Shown here: positions 35,178 through 48,370 of the stretch, piece after piece
How positions within the stretch are numbered: position 1 is the stretch's first letter
Layout of the letters: the number at the start of each line of letters is the position of its first letter
Assembly: GCA_013396995.1 (NCBI GenBank)
Contig: VWZP01005600.1
Span: forward strand, 806,001-870,000
DNA length: 64,000 bases
Source of the DNA: Dicaeum eximium
Lineage: Eukaryota; Chordata; Aves; Passeriformes; Dicaeidae
Direction: 5' to 3'
Program-made: the position numbers and the translations under genes
Notes under the pieces: generated by a model
Seen by the model: only the letters and a program-made list of their open reading frames with translations
The model's database searches: none
Told to the model about the DNA's origin: nothing

Positions 35178-38100
35178 TTTAGCACAACAATATAGTGCTG
35201 GAAAAAGCAATATTACTGTAACAAATCTGGGAAAAAACAATGAGTACTGGGAGAGGTGGAACACAGTCTGCTTCACCAATGCCAGAAAGATTTCACGCTG
35301 CAAGACAGTGCTGATTCAAATTTTTTCTGCCTTTTGTAGTTTTTTTTCCTTTTAGGAGGATCAAAACTAATTTAAATAACTGTGAAGGTTCTCATGCATT
35401 TCATACTCACATGCAACATTTTTATTATTCTAATAATTTACTTAATATTAGGGAAAAGGTGTTTTTTAGGCTCGTGGGGGATTCCACAGTCCCAGTCCCC
35501 AATATCCAGACTATCAGTGGAAGAGCTAAAGCAGCAGTGCTCACTCCTCGATGCTCTCAGCAAAGTTCCTCAGCCTTGAAGATCTCAGCTGCAACAGGAA
35601 CTGGCTTTTCCAACCTCCCCAGCTCAGATGGTCTTTGTACTCCCTTCTGAGACTGTGAAAAGGTGTTAATTATATCTCACTGTAGCCTGAGGCTTGGCAT
35701 ACCAGCCCTTGCCTATTAGCAATGGACTTTCCCATAACTGCAAACCTGTGCCAGCTTAAAACAAGGTTGACTAAGAAGAAATGCTCACATTTCTACCAGC
35801 CACTGTCACCAAGGTCCCTGAACATCACTACTCTGGGTTAATTTTGTCCTCAGGCTGGCAGGAATGCTTTCCTGTCTCTGTGGGGAGGATGAGGTGAACC
35901 TCTCTGAGCTGCTCCAGCTGCACCAGGGGCTGTGGAGATGGCACAGAAGAGGCTGGTGCTGCTCAGCACAAAAACATCTCCACTCCTCTCAGTCCTTTTC
36001 TGATTCTGTGAAATTCTGACATTGTGAAAATTGCTCTGAATATGAACAAAGAGGGATGAAAGGAGCTTAAAATGTTTTAAGCGATTTCTGTGAAGAGATA
36101 TGCATTGATCACCCAGCTTCAGCTCAAGGGGAACAGAGCACTGATGCTCCCAGTGCCCTCTGGATGAACCTACTTAATTCCACTGATCCCTGAGCAGCCT
36201 CTGGAGACCATCAGCCAAGTCCCTCACTGTCGGCTGCTGTGAACGTCCCCAAAGGCCACCCCCAGCTCTCAAGGACCTCCCCATGCCCTGACACTAAAAA
36301 GGCACAGGAGGCCAGAGGGGAGGGGGAATTCAGGATTTGTTCATTCTCCCACAGGAGAATCCCAGAACCCACCTTGGGAAGGTCTTCTGGAGTGAAACCC
36401 AGGCCCTCAGCTGTCAGCTTCCTGTTCCTTGCTTTTTAAAACCCATCTTTCTTCTCAATAACTTTTCCATCTCTTCTGCTCTCTGTGTATTTAGCAAGCT
36501 GCTCAGGTTCCATTCCTTAACAATGCATCTTCTAAAAAAATTCATTCCTTAAGTAACCATTCTTTCTTACTTGCACTGATTTAAAAGGAAAAAAACCCCT
36601 ATTTTCATCTCCTATTACATTATCAATATATCCATTCTATACTCAGTTTTGAGTGTGGAATCACAATTTGAAAATAAAAATGAAAATGCAACACGATGCA
36701 ATGGTTGTTCATCATTCATAACCACAGCTTTTTCTGAGAATTACCAATTGCTTATTACATAAAATTGTGTATTTCAAGGATGTGAAAAGGGCTAAAGGGA
36801 ACGTAACATGTTTTTCCCTTTTCCTCTCTTCAGCAGCTCAGAGAAAGGGAGAACAATCACAGTAAATATCTAGTTCTTCTGATACATTTTCATGAAATAG
36901 TTTTGCTTGTGTGTTTAAAAAGTAACCAACAGTGGGATTTGCTGTAAAGCTGATTTGGGAAATGCATGGTTCTTAAATGCTGAATATGGAAAAAAATTAA
37001 TTCTATCATTTCAGATCAAAATAGGGCACAGAATAAGGACAAGATTTTGAATTTAAATGAAAAGTTGTGACTGAAGCTGGTAAAATTACTGAATGTACTA
37101 TATGAGATTGTATTCCTTTTTCTGTTCACAACACAGTTATCAGCAGACTACTTTATATGAATCAGATCACAATTAGTGGACCCTAGGTGAGAACACATCT
37201 CAGCATCAGAGTTCCTGATGAGTTATTCATTTCACTCTGCATTATTCATGATGTGCAATTGGTCAGCTAAAATCACTGTATCACTTTTGTTCCTGGTGTA
37301 GACAAAACACTTCTAAAATGAAGAACAGAAAATATGCCCCTCATGTCAGAATATCTTTGCTTCTAAGTGGTTAGGGCCACTTCTATACAAGGAACAGCCA
37401 TTCCACAAATAAACCCAGCTTAAAAAGGGCCAATAACACAAAGCACAGAAGACTTTTCTAAATCCAAATAGATTTTGGATCTAGGTCATGGATCAGACAA
37501 ATAGATCAGATAGACTCTGGAAAATAAGAATATTTTTGCTCCATAGGAAAGCAATGGGGACAGAATAGAAATAAAAATCTCAAATTGTGAAGCAAACATC
37601 AGAAGGAGAATCAAGAGATTTAGATATTAATCTCCTGGTAGTATGGGATAATAAAAGATGCAGATTACTAAATGTAACTAACACATCCTTCTTAATTGGC
37701 CCTTCCTCACATCCAGGCAAACGTGGATTTATAACTCAGTGTTCTGCTGCTGCAGTTCAGCCCTCCTCAGTGAGCATCTGTGGGTAGACACAGTCCCCAT
37801 CTACATTTTTGTGGTACTTGTACCATCAGAAAAATATCTTATATTTTGGTCTACCAGTGAAAAATGCCAGTTTAACATGGAAAAATAAGCCAACATTTAA
37901 GCAGATGCATTTCTTCAGCAGTCACTTTAAAATGGATATTTTTTCACTGTATTGTTAAAACCAGCCTTGGTCAATCAAACACAGTTTCCTTGTTGCTGAG
38001 TCTTGATTGCTTCCATGACAACAATGCTATTTTATAGCAAGAGTATCCTCATATATAATTAAGGACACTATATGCTTGTTTATATTGAATTTAAAAGATA

Positions 38101-38284
38101 ACTTGAAGAACTCATCATGTTTCTTCAGTTGTGGTCTCTGAACACTACTATTAAATCATAAATATTCAAAATTAAGGTAACTTCATGTTCTGTTCTGTAA
38201 TGGAGCTGTTTACAGAACTGCTGTTAAAGCTTTAGACTTTTCCATTTAGAAATCATTTAAATGATTGCCATGTTATTTGGAACC

Positions 38285-38395
38285 CACAAGTCACAAAAAC
38301 AAAAAAAATAAACAAAAATAAAATAATAACCCTAAAACAAATAAACAAAAACAACAATTTAAAAAAAAAAAGGAGGAAAAAACCCTAATCCACAG
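38285..38395. repeat. A-rich low-complexity tract
   Basis: A-dominated sequence with scattered C and T (AAAACAAAAAAAATAAACAAAA pattern) ending in an 11-base A run, GGAGG and CCCTAATCC. No retroposon body was identified on either side. Confidence 0.75.
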
Positions 38396-40089
38396 ATGAA
38401 AATAAAAATACGGGCTCATGCACAAATCCATTTTCTCTGCCATGGAATGCACCTGGCATCTCCTAAGCCTTGCAGAGCACCTTTCTCACAGGCACAAGGC
38501 ATCCTGCAGGTGCCAGGCAGGACCTGCACCAGGATTTGGGCTCCTCCTGAGGCCCCCTCTTGCAAGTTTGGTGTCAGTCCCGACTTCTTTTCTTTTGAGA
38601 TTTTAGTTCATCCTCAGAGTAACAATTTTTTTTTTTGTACTTCAACACTGATGTGACAATATCAAGGACTTTGACACAGAAGAATCTGAAGTTCAAAAGT
38701 AAAATCATTTAATGAATGCACAGCACATCCCTTCCTCATTATGCTGAATCCAGCCCTGGAGTTGGGCAATGCATACACTAATTCTCTATTAGAAATGTTA
38801 TTCTACATTCCTCATTTGTAAAATAGCATTAAAAAAAAAGTCAAGATGTTTGGCTAAAAAAGCTTTCATACCATTTTGAACTTTCCTAGTATATTTTTAA
38901 AAGCAGGAGATAATCCTTTTTCACAGCTATTGTGTTTTATTCTGTTGAAGGTTGCTGGCTGTAAAACATTGTACCTCCCTTTAAACTTTTCCATATAACT
39001 TGATTAGACAGCAGTAATCTCTAATGCTTTCATGTGCAAATTTAGGAGTGACCCGGAACAAGAGTTTCCTTCATCCCCATAGCAACCAGGAGGATGGAAG
39101 AATGCCACTCACCAGGCAATGCAAGGCAAATTTCATCCCTTTGATGTTAATTAACAAATTGCTTTCAGAAAAGTCAATGCATTTTTCTCCTTTAAATGTT
39201 TGTGATAAATTTTTAATATGTCTGAAAATGAAAGAAATACAGAAGCATGTATTTCTGAGATACAGGCTGCTGAGAGGGGAGTGTGGACAGCTGCCTTGGC
39301 ACTGCTGCTCCAGCAGTGATGACCCAGGAACGGTTTGCAGCAACTGCTCATAAATCACCTTGAGTGAATTTTGGGACTTGGAGTTAAGGACTGATACCTC
39401 CAACTCTGATGTGGGCCCTGCTATAAGAAAGTCATCCATCCATTTTCAGTTGTGAGCACAAAAAACAATAGGATAACACACAAAAAATTTCTTCAGATGA
39501 GGTTGTAAGCATATCCTAAATAATTTTGATATACTTAGCATAAAAATCACTTCTCATCTATAAATTTTGTTTGCATAGTTTTAGACTGCTTGTTCCTCTT
39601 CTTCCTCTTTCCCCAGTTGTCCAAATACTTTACAAAAGTTATCAGTTCTTAGTACAAATTCCTTTAGGGACTGCTGAGCTGTTCCTAATTTTGCTGATGA
39701 CAGAAGGCTTGAAAGTTGTCAGTCACTCAAAACCCACCGAGAAACCGATCAGAGTTCCTGCTCTGCAGGAATCCTGGCTCACTGGTGAAGATGCTTAGTT
39801 CAGAGAATGTGTTTTCCCTTCTGCCTGTTTCTAAGATTTTTCCAGGACTAATCACCTGGGTGAGACTTCATTACAGAGGTGATCTGAATAACTCCATGTG
39901 ATCTGAGGAACTCCAGCAGAATTAAGCTCAGGTGGAACAGCCACAATGCAAACCACCCCCTTACAGACACCGATTTCATTCTCATGTGTCATGTTCTTAC
40001 CAGACTCTCTTACTTTCACCTCGATCTTCTTTTTCTTGACACAAATGCTTTCCTAAAGAACGTTTGAGATGCTGGAGGTGACACTGTGA
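38396..40089. other. Unique sequence, no gene recognised
   Basis: Frames up to 122 codons (39071-39439, minus strand) without motifs, overlapped on the other strand by a 109-codon frame. That is the pattern of fortuitous frames. A GC-rich patch lies at 38440-38570. Confidence 0.45.
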
Positions 40090-40345
40090 CTCAAGTTACC
40101 TTCAGCAAAGTTCAGACTGAGCTCTGCTCCCACTTGGGCACTGTGGAGAGCAGAACCTGGTGGGGTCAGAGGATGTTCAGGCATGAACCAGCTCTGCAGT
40201 CCCTGTCCTTGGAGGTTTGCAAGACCAGAGCCTGGGCTGACCTTAGAGGTGCCCCTGCTCCCATCAGGTGGCTTGGACTTGTAACCTCCTGAGGTCCCTG
40301 CCAGCCCAAAATATAATTTGATGCTATTATCAGATATGATGATGG
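40090..40345 (+). mobile_element. CR1 LINE 3' end (plus strand)
   Basis: CCCTGTCCTTGGAGGTTTGC (near 40201), AAGACCAGAGCCTGGGCTGA and the terminal GGCTTGGACTTGTAACCTCC, TGAGGTCCCTGCCAGCCCAAA follow the sense-strand CR1 3' end. The terminal octamer repeats are diverged (TTTGATGCTATTATCAG). It is followed about 4 bases later by an A-rich stretch. It is the only CR1 copy here in plus orientation, and it is truncated and non-coding. Confidence 0.8.
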
Positions 40346-40348
40346 ATT

Positions 40349-40378
40349 AAAAAAAAAAAAAACCAACAAAAAACAAAC
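40349..40378. repeat. A-rich tract after the CR1 end
   Basis: A run of 13 A followed by ACC/AAC/AAAC words. CR1 does not normally end in poly(A), so this is likely an independent simple repeat. Confidence 0.6.
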
Positions 40379-42327
40379 CTACAAGATGTCAGATATTATA
40401 GCAAAAGGTAAATGAACAAGAAGCAAGTTTAAGCAACCCAAGATTTTGATGACACTCACTGCTCCAAATTAGCTTCAGCTGAGCTGAAAGCAAGGCTGTG
40501 ATTGGAGACAAAAATGCAAGTTTCTAATTCCCAGCAATGACACATTAATCCCAGAAACCTTTCCTTCCCTGGATGTTACAAAATCCCTGCTTCAGTGCTG
40601 TTCTGCACCTCCCCATCAGTTAGGAATTGTGTGAAACTTCACAATAGTTTTCTAACACACACTGCAGCAAAAGATTCTCCCTACCCATCACTTAAAAAAA
40701 AAATTACAGAATAAATTCCACTTGTCCTGTATTTGTGTGTAATCTTATTTAACAGGCTTGCTGTTCAGCACAGCAGGGGAAGCCCATCAGAAGAATGATA
40801 TGCAAGGATCCCACTGGAGTGCAATGAGAGCCTTCTCAGGAGGTAAGAGGTCACCTCCTTGCTGCTCTTTGCCTCAACTACCAAAACTAAAACACCAAAC
40901 ACAAACCTGCACCTTGTGAACCCTTTGTGCAATGGAAAGGGGAACATCCAAAGGTTAAGCTAAATTCTACAATAGTTTTCTAAACCAGAAATATTAAGAT
41001 ATGGAAAAGAGTTGAAAGAGATCCAGTGTAACCCTGTATCCTGAAAAACATTTAGATTTTAATCCAGTATCTGAAATCAAAATCCTCTTTGCATACAGTG
41101 ATATGAAAAGCGCTTTTTTCAACAAGGCTTAAATTATTTCCTAAAGAGAACAGGACAGTTTCAAAGACTACAAATATGTTGGTATCTTGTGCTTGTATTT
41201 CTCTCTTAATATTTCCTCTTTTTTTTTCATGCAACTTTCAATTTTTTTCTTTAAATGGAAAAACATGTGCAGAACAATTATATTTTGACCAGACCTTCTG
41301 GTCAAACAGCTTTAATTGCTTTCTACCAGGCAGGTTTTCAGCATTACCTTTCCATACCGATTTACATATAGGGACCTGCTTTCTAAAAGATGTGTAGTTT
41401 CTGAAAAACATGACTCCACTGGAGAAAGTTGTTTTTCAGCCACCTGAGAAGGTGCCACTCCTATCTTCCAATTAGAGTGGTGCAGGCAGGAGTAGTAATC
41501 ATGTTTACTTGGAAAAACATGAAAATATGCATATGCAATACAGTAAATAAAATTAAAATAAACATGAGATTTTGAATTCTATTTACTGGAAGTGGCTGGC
41601 TTAACTGTGCAACTGCTCAGCCTTGTATGTGAGTCATGCTAATGTATGAATTCATTCAATACAGTATGATTATTTTGCCAAGCAATATATTAGAAAAACT
41701 CTCACCAGAACTTCCCAGAGCAGCCAGTCATATAAATTCATATCTTATAATGAAAACAGAAATCACAATGTAGTCTAATATGGAGCTACATAAGGATTGT
41801 TCCCAGCAGCCCAAATATAAATTAATATATATAAGCTTTGTATGAATACTTTCTAAATTAACATACTAAACAAAATTATTATCAGAAAATAACTTCAATT
41901 TGATAAAAAATTGCACTTGATGGCTGTCTGAGAGTTCATCTACATGTTTCTTATGTTTTTCTGAGATACTTCTGTTACAGGTGCTACCAAAAAAAACCCC
42001 CAAAAATTTAAATTTTACCTGTACAATATATTATATTAACTAAAGAAGTCCAAGTATGAGAATGTTTTGACAAGCTTTAAGATGTAACAGTTTCTAAAGG
42101 GTCTGCCAGAAATGGAGGCTGTGTTCAACATAAAAGGAGACATAGAAGTGGATATTTGGTAAAATACTGGGATACTCTCCATAAACAGCACTGTTGAAAC
42201 ATTGCCTGATTTTCTACATCTAGGATTTTCTATATATAAAAAAATAAATAACCTCAAAATACTTGGAAAATAAGCAAGTGCCTGAAAGGACAACTCCTTT
42301 GAAGATGGAGTCCATTTAAAGGAAAGA
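40379..42327. other. AT-rich unique sequence
   Basis: No gene or mobile element recognised. Frames are no longer than about 73 codons before 42036. A 149-codon minus-strand frame (42036-42485) crosses the following TA-rich repeat and has no motif. Confidence 0.5.
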
Positions 42328-42373
42328 ATATATATATACACACATATATACATATCTATATATGTATATATAC
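42328..42373. repeat. TA/CA dinucleotide repeat, imperfect
   Basis: ATATATATATACACACATATATACATATCTATATATGTATATATA pattern, interrupted, partly self-complementary. Confidence 0.85.
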
Positions 42374-42510
42374 AGATTTGCAGCACACTGTAGCTCACTT
42401 CTGCAAGAAGTAAAATTGCACACCTACCACTGAGATAAGCACAAAGGCTGAGAACAAAACTGTCCAAAAGAATGAGAAAATTCAATATTTATTTCAATTT
42501 CCATTCTTTG

Positions 42511-42658
42511 CTATTATAAACAAAAAAACCCTCCAACTCCTCCCCCCCAAAAAACCAAACAAAAAACCACCCCAAAAAATTAAAAATAACAATAACAAAC
42601 ACAAAAACAAAAAAACAAAGCAACCTCACCAAAACCAAACCAACAACTCCCCCCTCCA
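42511..42658. repeat. A/C-only low-complexity tract, 148 bases with a single G
   Basis: Between the G at 42510 and the G at 42659 the only G is at 42620, and T is scarce. The tract mixes A runs with C clusters up to seven long (42542-42548). The opposite strand is therefore T/G-rich. Confidence 0.85.
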
Positions 42659-42920
42659 GAATAGAAAATCATTAGTATTTGTGTCTCCTGATGGTATTTC
42701 TATTGCTGGTTTATTATGACTACTGGCATACAAAAAACGATTAGGATAGTAACAGTAGTTTAGTAGTGGTTTAGTGTCATGTAAGGAACTGAGCCAAATT
42801 CATGCTGGCAGACAGAGTAAGTTAGTAGACCCAAAGATTAGTAAAGATATTTCAAGCCTAAAGAAGGAGGAATTTCCATAAATATTTTGGCATGATCTGG
42901 AGTCTGTCATCTTGAAAAGG

Positions 42921-42980
42921 AAAAAAAAAAAAAAAAANNNNNNNNNNNNNNNNNNNNNNNNNNNNAAAAAAAAAAAAAAA
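42921..42980. other. Assembly gap inside a poly(A) tract
   Basis: A 28-base N run (42938-42965) is flanked by 17 A on the left (42921-42937) and 15 A on the right (42966-42980), then GGGGG. Assembly most likely broke at a long A homopolymer or A-rich simple repeat. The true length is unknown. Any open frame through the gap is meaningless. Confidence 0.95.
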
Positions 42981-45846
42981 GGGGGAGGACAAATTTTCTT
43001 TCTCTCAATGAGCAGAAACTCGCAGTATGAGTCGAGAGAAGGATGGCAGCACTAAAATCAGGGAAATCTGACTTTGAGGCAAAGAGTTTCATTTCCACAC
43101 ACACTCTGTGAATTGGTTATTCCAAGGGCAGCCCCTCAGACCACGCTGCAGAGCAGAGCCCTGCACCCCACACCTCTGAGGAGGGAGCTGGCCCAGCAAA
43201 ACAACCCCACAGAACAGACCCAGGGCACATCCAGGCTGCACAGATAAAAGAGATGTATCCCAAATATATAAACAGGCCTGTGAACATCAGGGAAACAATT
43301 CTGGCTGGCAAAGGAACCCACATACAGCTAAGAGGAGAAGAGCCTTCATTTGTGATGGGAACTGAGCTGGGCAATTTCCTGTTTTCCCATTATGTCTCCT
43401 ATTGAGGCTCTCCATAGGCTCTCTACAGTTTACAGCAGAAGGATGAGAGAAGGAGAATCTGTGTTGACAAAAGACCAAAAAACAGAAGAAAAGGAGTTGT
43501 GATTTTTCCTGCTTGATGGCTGAGCAATCACCAGGACACCTTTCCCTTATTAAACAACAAAAGGGAAATGTGAATATGTAATGTTTGTTGGTATTTTCTT
43601 TGCTTGGCAAGAAGCACTTTGCTTCTGCAACTGTGATGTGAAGAATCTCTTCATGCTGGATGGCTTTAGTCTGTGGGCACCCTGATGAGCATGAAGAAAG
43701 AATCACAGACAGACCTGACATCAAACTGGCTGCCAACACCCTCACTTTACAGCAGCATACAAAAAAGCAGAAAACAAGGATATGCATGAACAGTATGGGA
43801 TTCTTTTTTGTGCTTGGTATCAAGTCAATTGCTAACATGCTTGTGATATGAAAACATTTCACATGTACATCAGTGCTTCCAGGCACCCAGTGGAGACCAT
43901 AGCAACAACAGATTTCACTGCACTGCTGCAGGAAAAGACTTTCCTCCTCTGCTGGCTCCAAGTCCTTTCTAAAGCAAAACCAGTGGCCACTTATCCATAC
44001 ATCAGCATTCTGCTCTTCTCTCCATGCACACCCTCAGCACACTTGAAAAATACAGCAGGACTTGCTTCCTTGTGGCTACATCAGAGAGAGCAGAGGTGCA
44101 AGATCCTTTTTTGTATTTACTAACAATTCAAGCACTTTGTTATCTTAATTTTGTACCCTTTTAATGTATATTTTTCATCCTGTCATAATGCACAGCATTG
44201 TGTCTAAATCACAGCACAGAATAATACAAAATAAATGTTCTGACAATGAGATGGTGAGATAAAGGCAGCTGCTTGCCATAAAAAACCCTAGAGCATAAAT
44301 ATTATTATTTTTGTGCAAAGCCTTACTTCTCTACAGCATTCCTATCAGTTCTGCCAGGGGTGTACACTCTGTGCCACCTTCACTGCACAAGCTCTAAATG
44401 ATTCAACAGATAATTACTTATCACAACAGTGCTAGAGATGCTCTCATGCATCCAGAGACAAAGCAGTCAAGAAAGAAACAAACTCAGTTATTGATATGAG
44501 TTTTTCTGACTTACGTTCAAGCTGACTTATGGAGGCAATTTGCATTATTATTTAAAGGGCTGATATTTTCCTGTCAAGTTTTGACTTCACATTCCATGCA
44601 CAGCAAACTGTATTGTATTTAAAAGAAACTTCTATTTAAGCTATCAATAAATACTTGTTCAATGAAAAACATGAGGAGCCTACGGAAATAAAATATAATC
44701 ATCTATTAATCGTATAATCATAATTCTGGTCATACTATTTTCATCAATATGGTCTGTCCAATATTTCATAAATACATTATGTCCATAAGTACAGAATTTA
44801 GCTCAAAGACATACTCTCAGTGAGACATATGTTCATTAAACTTATTTCTTAAATGTTAAAAAAGTCAAAACACAAGATCTACAATAATCCTAAAATTGTG
44901 GGGGTTTTCCTCAGAAGCAATTACTTCATTTTCATTCACAGCCCTGCTTACCCAGCCTAAACAGCACAACATCATGCTATGCTGCAGATAGCATTGGAAA
45001 ATACCCCAACATGCTTTAGGTTTTCTTTTTCATGCTTTTAAATTTTTTTCTTTCAGTAGCTTACTGTTAGTAATTTGACACTTTCAAAATGTAACATGTA
45101 GACTGTCAGTATCACACTGAGGATAAAGAATTTTGTATATTTGTCTATTGAATAATCACAACAATACATATTTAAGCACAATAAGTCTAATACTTTAGTA
45201 TTTAACAAAGAGCTCTTGTCCCTGGGCAGCCTAATCCAAAACTTGTGATAATCTTCCAGTAACTGAGACATTATGACATCTACTGCACAAAGCACTTCTC
45301 AGTTTTCCTGAGTGTGTAAATGCCTGCTTTCCATGAATTCCAGGTCAAACACAGGTATTTCCCAGGTGCCAAATAACTCCACTGTCCTGTAGTGATAATA
45401 TGATTCTAATAACTTTTTTCCAACTTATCTTTAAGGACCTATATTTTTCAGTAATAATGACATTAGCTTGCTGAAGCTGGATTTAGAATAGCAAAGAAGA
45501 GGATTTAAATTTTTTGTCATTATTAAAGATAGTTTTTAGACAAGAGCTGAATTTATTTGACATACCCTATAAATCTTGTGTTTTTTTCATGTTCCAGTGT
45601 GTTACCAGGATGTAGTGCTATTTATTTGCTGTATAATAAGTCAATTTTAGTGGTCAGTAAGGGAACTTCAGCTCATTGGGCCCAAATGTGATTCAGCAAG
45701 GCACTCCCTTATGTTATTTCAGAGATTTGATCCTGTTTTTAGAGAAAAGGTGTGGATACAGGTGTTTTTACACCACTGACACTTATGGGTTGTATATGTT
45801 GTAAAATGTCCTTAGGATATCCTCTTTTTACTGTCCTAGATAAATT
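42981..45846. other. Unique sequence, no gene supported
   Basis: The longest open frame in the window (224 codons, minus strand, 43961 down to 43287) lies here. It is rich in C, F and L without a domain and is overlapped by frames on the other strand, so it is not called a gene. A block at about 44500-44660 (GGAGGCAATTTGCATTATTA, with an octamer at 44538-44545) has enhancer-like style. Confidence 0.4.
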
Positions 45847-45930
45847 CAAAATAAAAATAAAAATTAAAAAAAAAGACAGAAAGAAGAAGAAGAGAGAATA
45901 CAAGAGTAAAAAAGATTAAAAGAGAGAGAT
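45847..45930. repeat. Purine-rich tract
   Basis: Mainly A, then AAG/GAA/AGAG words, with few pyrimidines over about 80 bases. Long purine runs can adopt triplex structure, but the interruptions (T and C) make that uncertain. Confidence 0.7.
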
Positions 45931-47254
45931 GTCAATGCATTACAATGTCAAAGTCTTGTTTCATGTTGGTCAAGATGGCTCATCTCACAGTCTGTCCTCA
46001 CTTTGATGTTGGGGAAGTTTGATTGTGCTGTAGTCTGTGAAGTCCTTTTCCTCATCAAGTGTTTTGAATTTTATGATAACAAAATGAGGAGGGGCAGCAC
46101 TGAGGTTCAAAGACCCAAACAGCAAACAGGAATGCTGCTGTACACCTAAACAAGCTGAGCCTAAAGACTGCAGAGCTCTACACAGCAAGGAATCAGATGG
46201 CTGATTTAATTTTAAATGCTAAGTGAAAAATCCTCCATTTTAACACTTGGACTTCTAAACAAGTGATCTTAAAAGAGAAACAACAACCCAAGCCAAAATC
46301 CCATATCTGATTACTTTACATAACCAGGGTTTATAGTTACAAAGGTTTCTTTTTCTGCTCTTTCTTTAAGGCAGCTTCTTAAAATGATCTGTCCTCACTG
46401 ATGTGGTTCACTATCTAGAAAAGTTATATAAAGTGTAAGCTTTGACAGGGTTACTTATTTGTTTTAATGCAAAAAAACCCCATTTAAGTCCGCTTTTGAA
46501 ATAAAGTACAGAACCAAAACTGCACTGAATGTTTGCTACTAATATTTCATGCCAAGATAGCAGATAGTCCTTTTTCAGGCCACTCTGCCCTCACTGTCAC
46601 CCACTGTGTCTCCAGGGAAATTGCTGTCTATACTCCATGTAACTCACAGATCTAATATCCCATATATATTGCAGATACATGAGCCCTCTTGCTTTTACCT
46701 CCTTAAAAGAAAAGGTGAGCACTACTCCCAAATATTCTGTAATGTTAGTCCAAAACTGCTTAGTGCTGGCAGAAATATCAGCACACATTAAACAGACTGA
46801 ACTCAAATGCATCCTGGAGTCCAACTCCCCTGACACAACACAAGTGCTCTGAAGGAGAAGTGGAAGTGCCAAATGTCTACAATCACAATTTCTGGTGTTG
46901 GCAAACAGGAATAAGAGATGGATCCAAGCAGAGCAGCTCCTGGGTTGCCACCACCCTGCTCTGTCTGTGAGTCCCCTTGCAGGGAGCACAGTTTCTCCAT
47001 GCACAGGTGACAGAAAATGCCACAGGCTTTTTCAGCACCTTCAGCACAACCATACAAAGAATCCAGACCACAGGCAGCTTCCTGATGCCAACTCCAGGGA
47101 CCCTAGAGCCCTTCTGGCAGCAAGGAACAGACCCAGTGAGCTCCCCAGGGCTTGGTGCATGCATGGCTCTGGGAGTGCTCCTGGACTGGGACATAGAAAT
47201 GGATCAACTGGTGAGGCCAGCACTGGGAATCCTATACCTACCCAAGGCAGAGAA
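45931..47254. other. Unique sequence, no gene recognised
   Basis: A GC-richer patch at 46800-47230 has overlapping frames on both strands (135 codons minus, 127 codons plus) without motifs. It may be a diverged body segment of the neighbouring CR1 or unrelated. No identification is possible by eye. Confidence 0.4.
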
Positions 47255-47320
47255 ATAAAAAATCATAGAAAAGTTTAGGTTAGAAGGTCACCTAACAATT
47301 CTGCCCTTTAAAAGGAGGGC
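47255..47320 (-). mobile_element. CR1 LINE 3' end, short (minus strand)
   Basis: AAATCATAGAAAAGTTTAGG, TTAGAAGGTCACCTAACAA on the plus strand is the reverse complement of a diverged CR1 3' terminus. The body beyond about 47320 is not recognisable, so only the very end is preserved or it was strongly 5'-truncated. Confidence 0.65.
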
Positions 47321-48029
47321 TAAGTTGTCTAATAGTCAATTTATTTTCCACTAAGATACCCAGATTCCCCTTGGTGCACCCTCCTTGCCTTTCACCAAAT
47401 CAGCTGAAATATTTGCTTTTTCCTGCAATGAAGAACTTTCCACATTCACCACAACTTTCTGAGGACAGTGAACTGCAGCCTGGCAATGGCACAGCCTCCA
47501 TACCATGACTGCACCTCACCCATTCCCAAGGTGCTGCTCTACAGCTGAAGATCTGTTGTATCATTTCCAGAGAAATTGGAAAGCCTTTGGCAGGAATATA
47601 ACTGTGTGTTAACATAAAGCCTGATCCCAGGTGGGCTCACAAACAGAATGAGAGGCTCTCAGAAATGATTGCTGAGAAGAGGACACGAGACTGAGAGGTC
47701 ACCAGAGACAGCCTAGAAGAGAGAGTTTTGCCTCCTCTGTTATTTGGACAGGGAGCAGCAACTCCCCCATGTACAGGCAGAATCACAACTCAGGGATGTG
47801 ACAATATGGGGCTTCTAAAGGTGGGTGAGATGGAAACAAATAGTCTTGGCCAGCAACATGGAGTGTGGGAAGGAAGGGGAAGAGTGAAGTGTGATGTAGG
47901 TTCTTCCAACTGAAACTATAAAGGCCTGCAGTTATTTACTCTGTACAAATACAGATATACACCCATCCCTGCCATTACTTATATGGTAATTGAGTATGCT
48001 ATGTGCATTATATAAACCCAGGAATATTC
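47321..48029. other. Unique sequence, no gene recognised
   Basis: Frames up to 71 codons. Nothing else seen. Confidence 0.45.
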
Positions 48030-48370
48030 ACATCATCTTTCACAGAAATAGGGTGAAGCAAATTGCACTTCTTTCCTCTTGTGCTTTGCTGATGAAGCCG
48101 GTGATTTACTCACAGAGTGAGAACCTCTCCTGCATGGCAGACTTCCCACAGGGGAGAGGAGAGCCTGGGGAAATTCGTCATTCTCCTTTTATTGAACGTG
48201 CTCTTTTATTCTGAGGAGGGCCAGCAACATTTCTGAGCTGCTGCTATGCTCCTGCCACGGCTTGATATGCAGCTGCTTTCAGCTTTGACAGAACATTTTA
48301 ACAGCAGCAGCCTAAAGGGCCAGAAGAATCATGTGCTCGGTTGATTAGGCTGCCCCGAAAGAAAGGACAG
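48030..48370. promoter_or_regulatory. Candidate conserved non-coding element
   Basis: Non-repetitive, balanced composition with CpGs (GCCGGTG, ATTCGTC, GAACGTG, CCACGGC, CTCGGTTG, CCCCGAAA) and E-box/SOX-like words (CAGCTG, CTTTGACAG). The frames present (74 codons plus, 87 codons minus) are short and overlap on opposite strands. Function inferred from style only. Confidence 0.25.

Larger units (their letters stand above)
30783..38284. other. AT-rich unique sequence with simple repeats
   Basis: No gene, RNA gene or dispersed element recognised in 7.5 kb. The longest frames are about 90 codons. Simple repeats are listed separately. A CATTGTTT/AAACAATG palindrome around TTT lies at 32299-32317 and a GTGCTCA/TGAGCAC hairpin near 33411-33427. 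The block at about 37150-37300, with TTATTCAT and CATTATTCATGATG words, has enhancer-like style. GC-rich patches at 35870-35960 and 36180-36430 are unassigned. Confidence 0.45.

Noticed and set aside
43287..43961. Longest open frame in the window, 224 codons, minus strand
   Set aside because: No domain, no clear codon pattern, C/F/L-rich, overlapped by frames on the other strand. Kept only as a note because its length is somewhat above what I would expect by chance.
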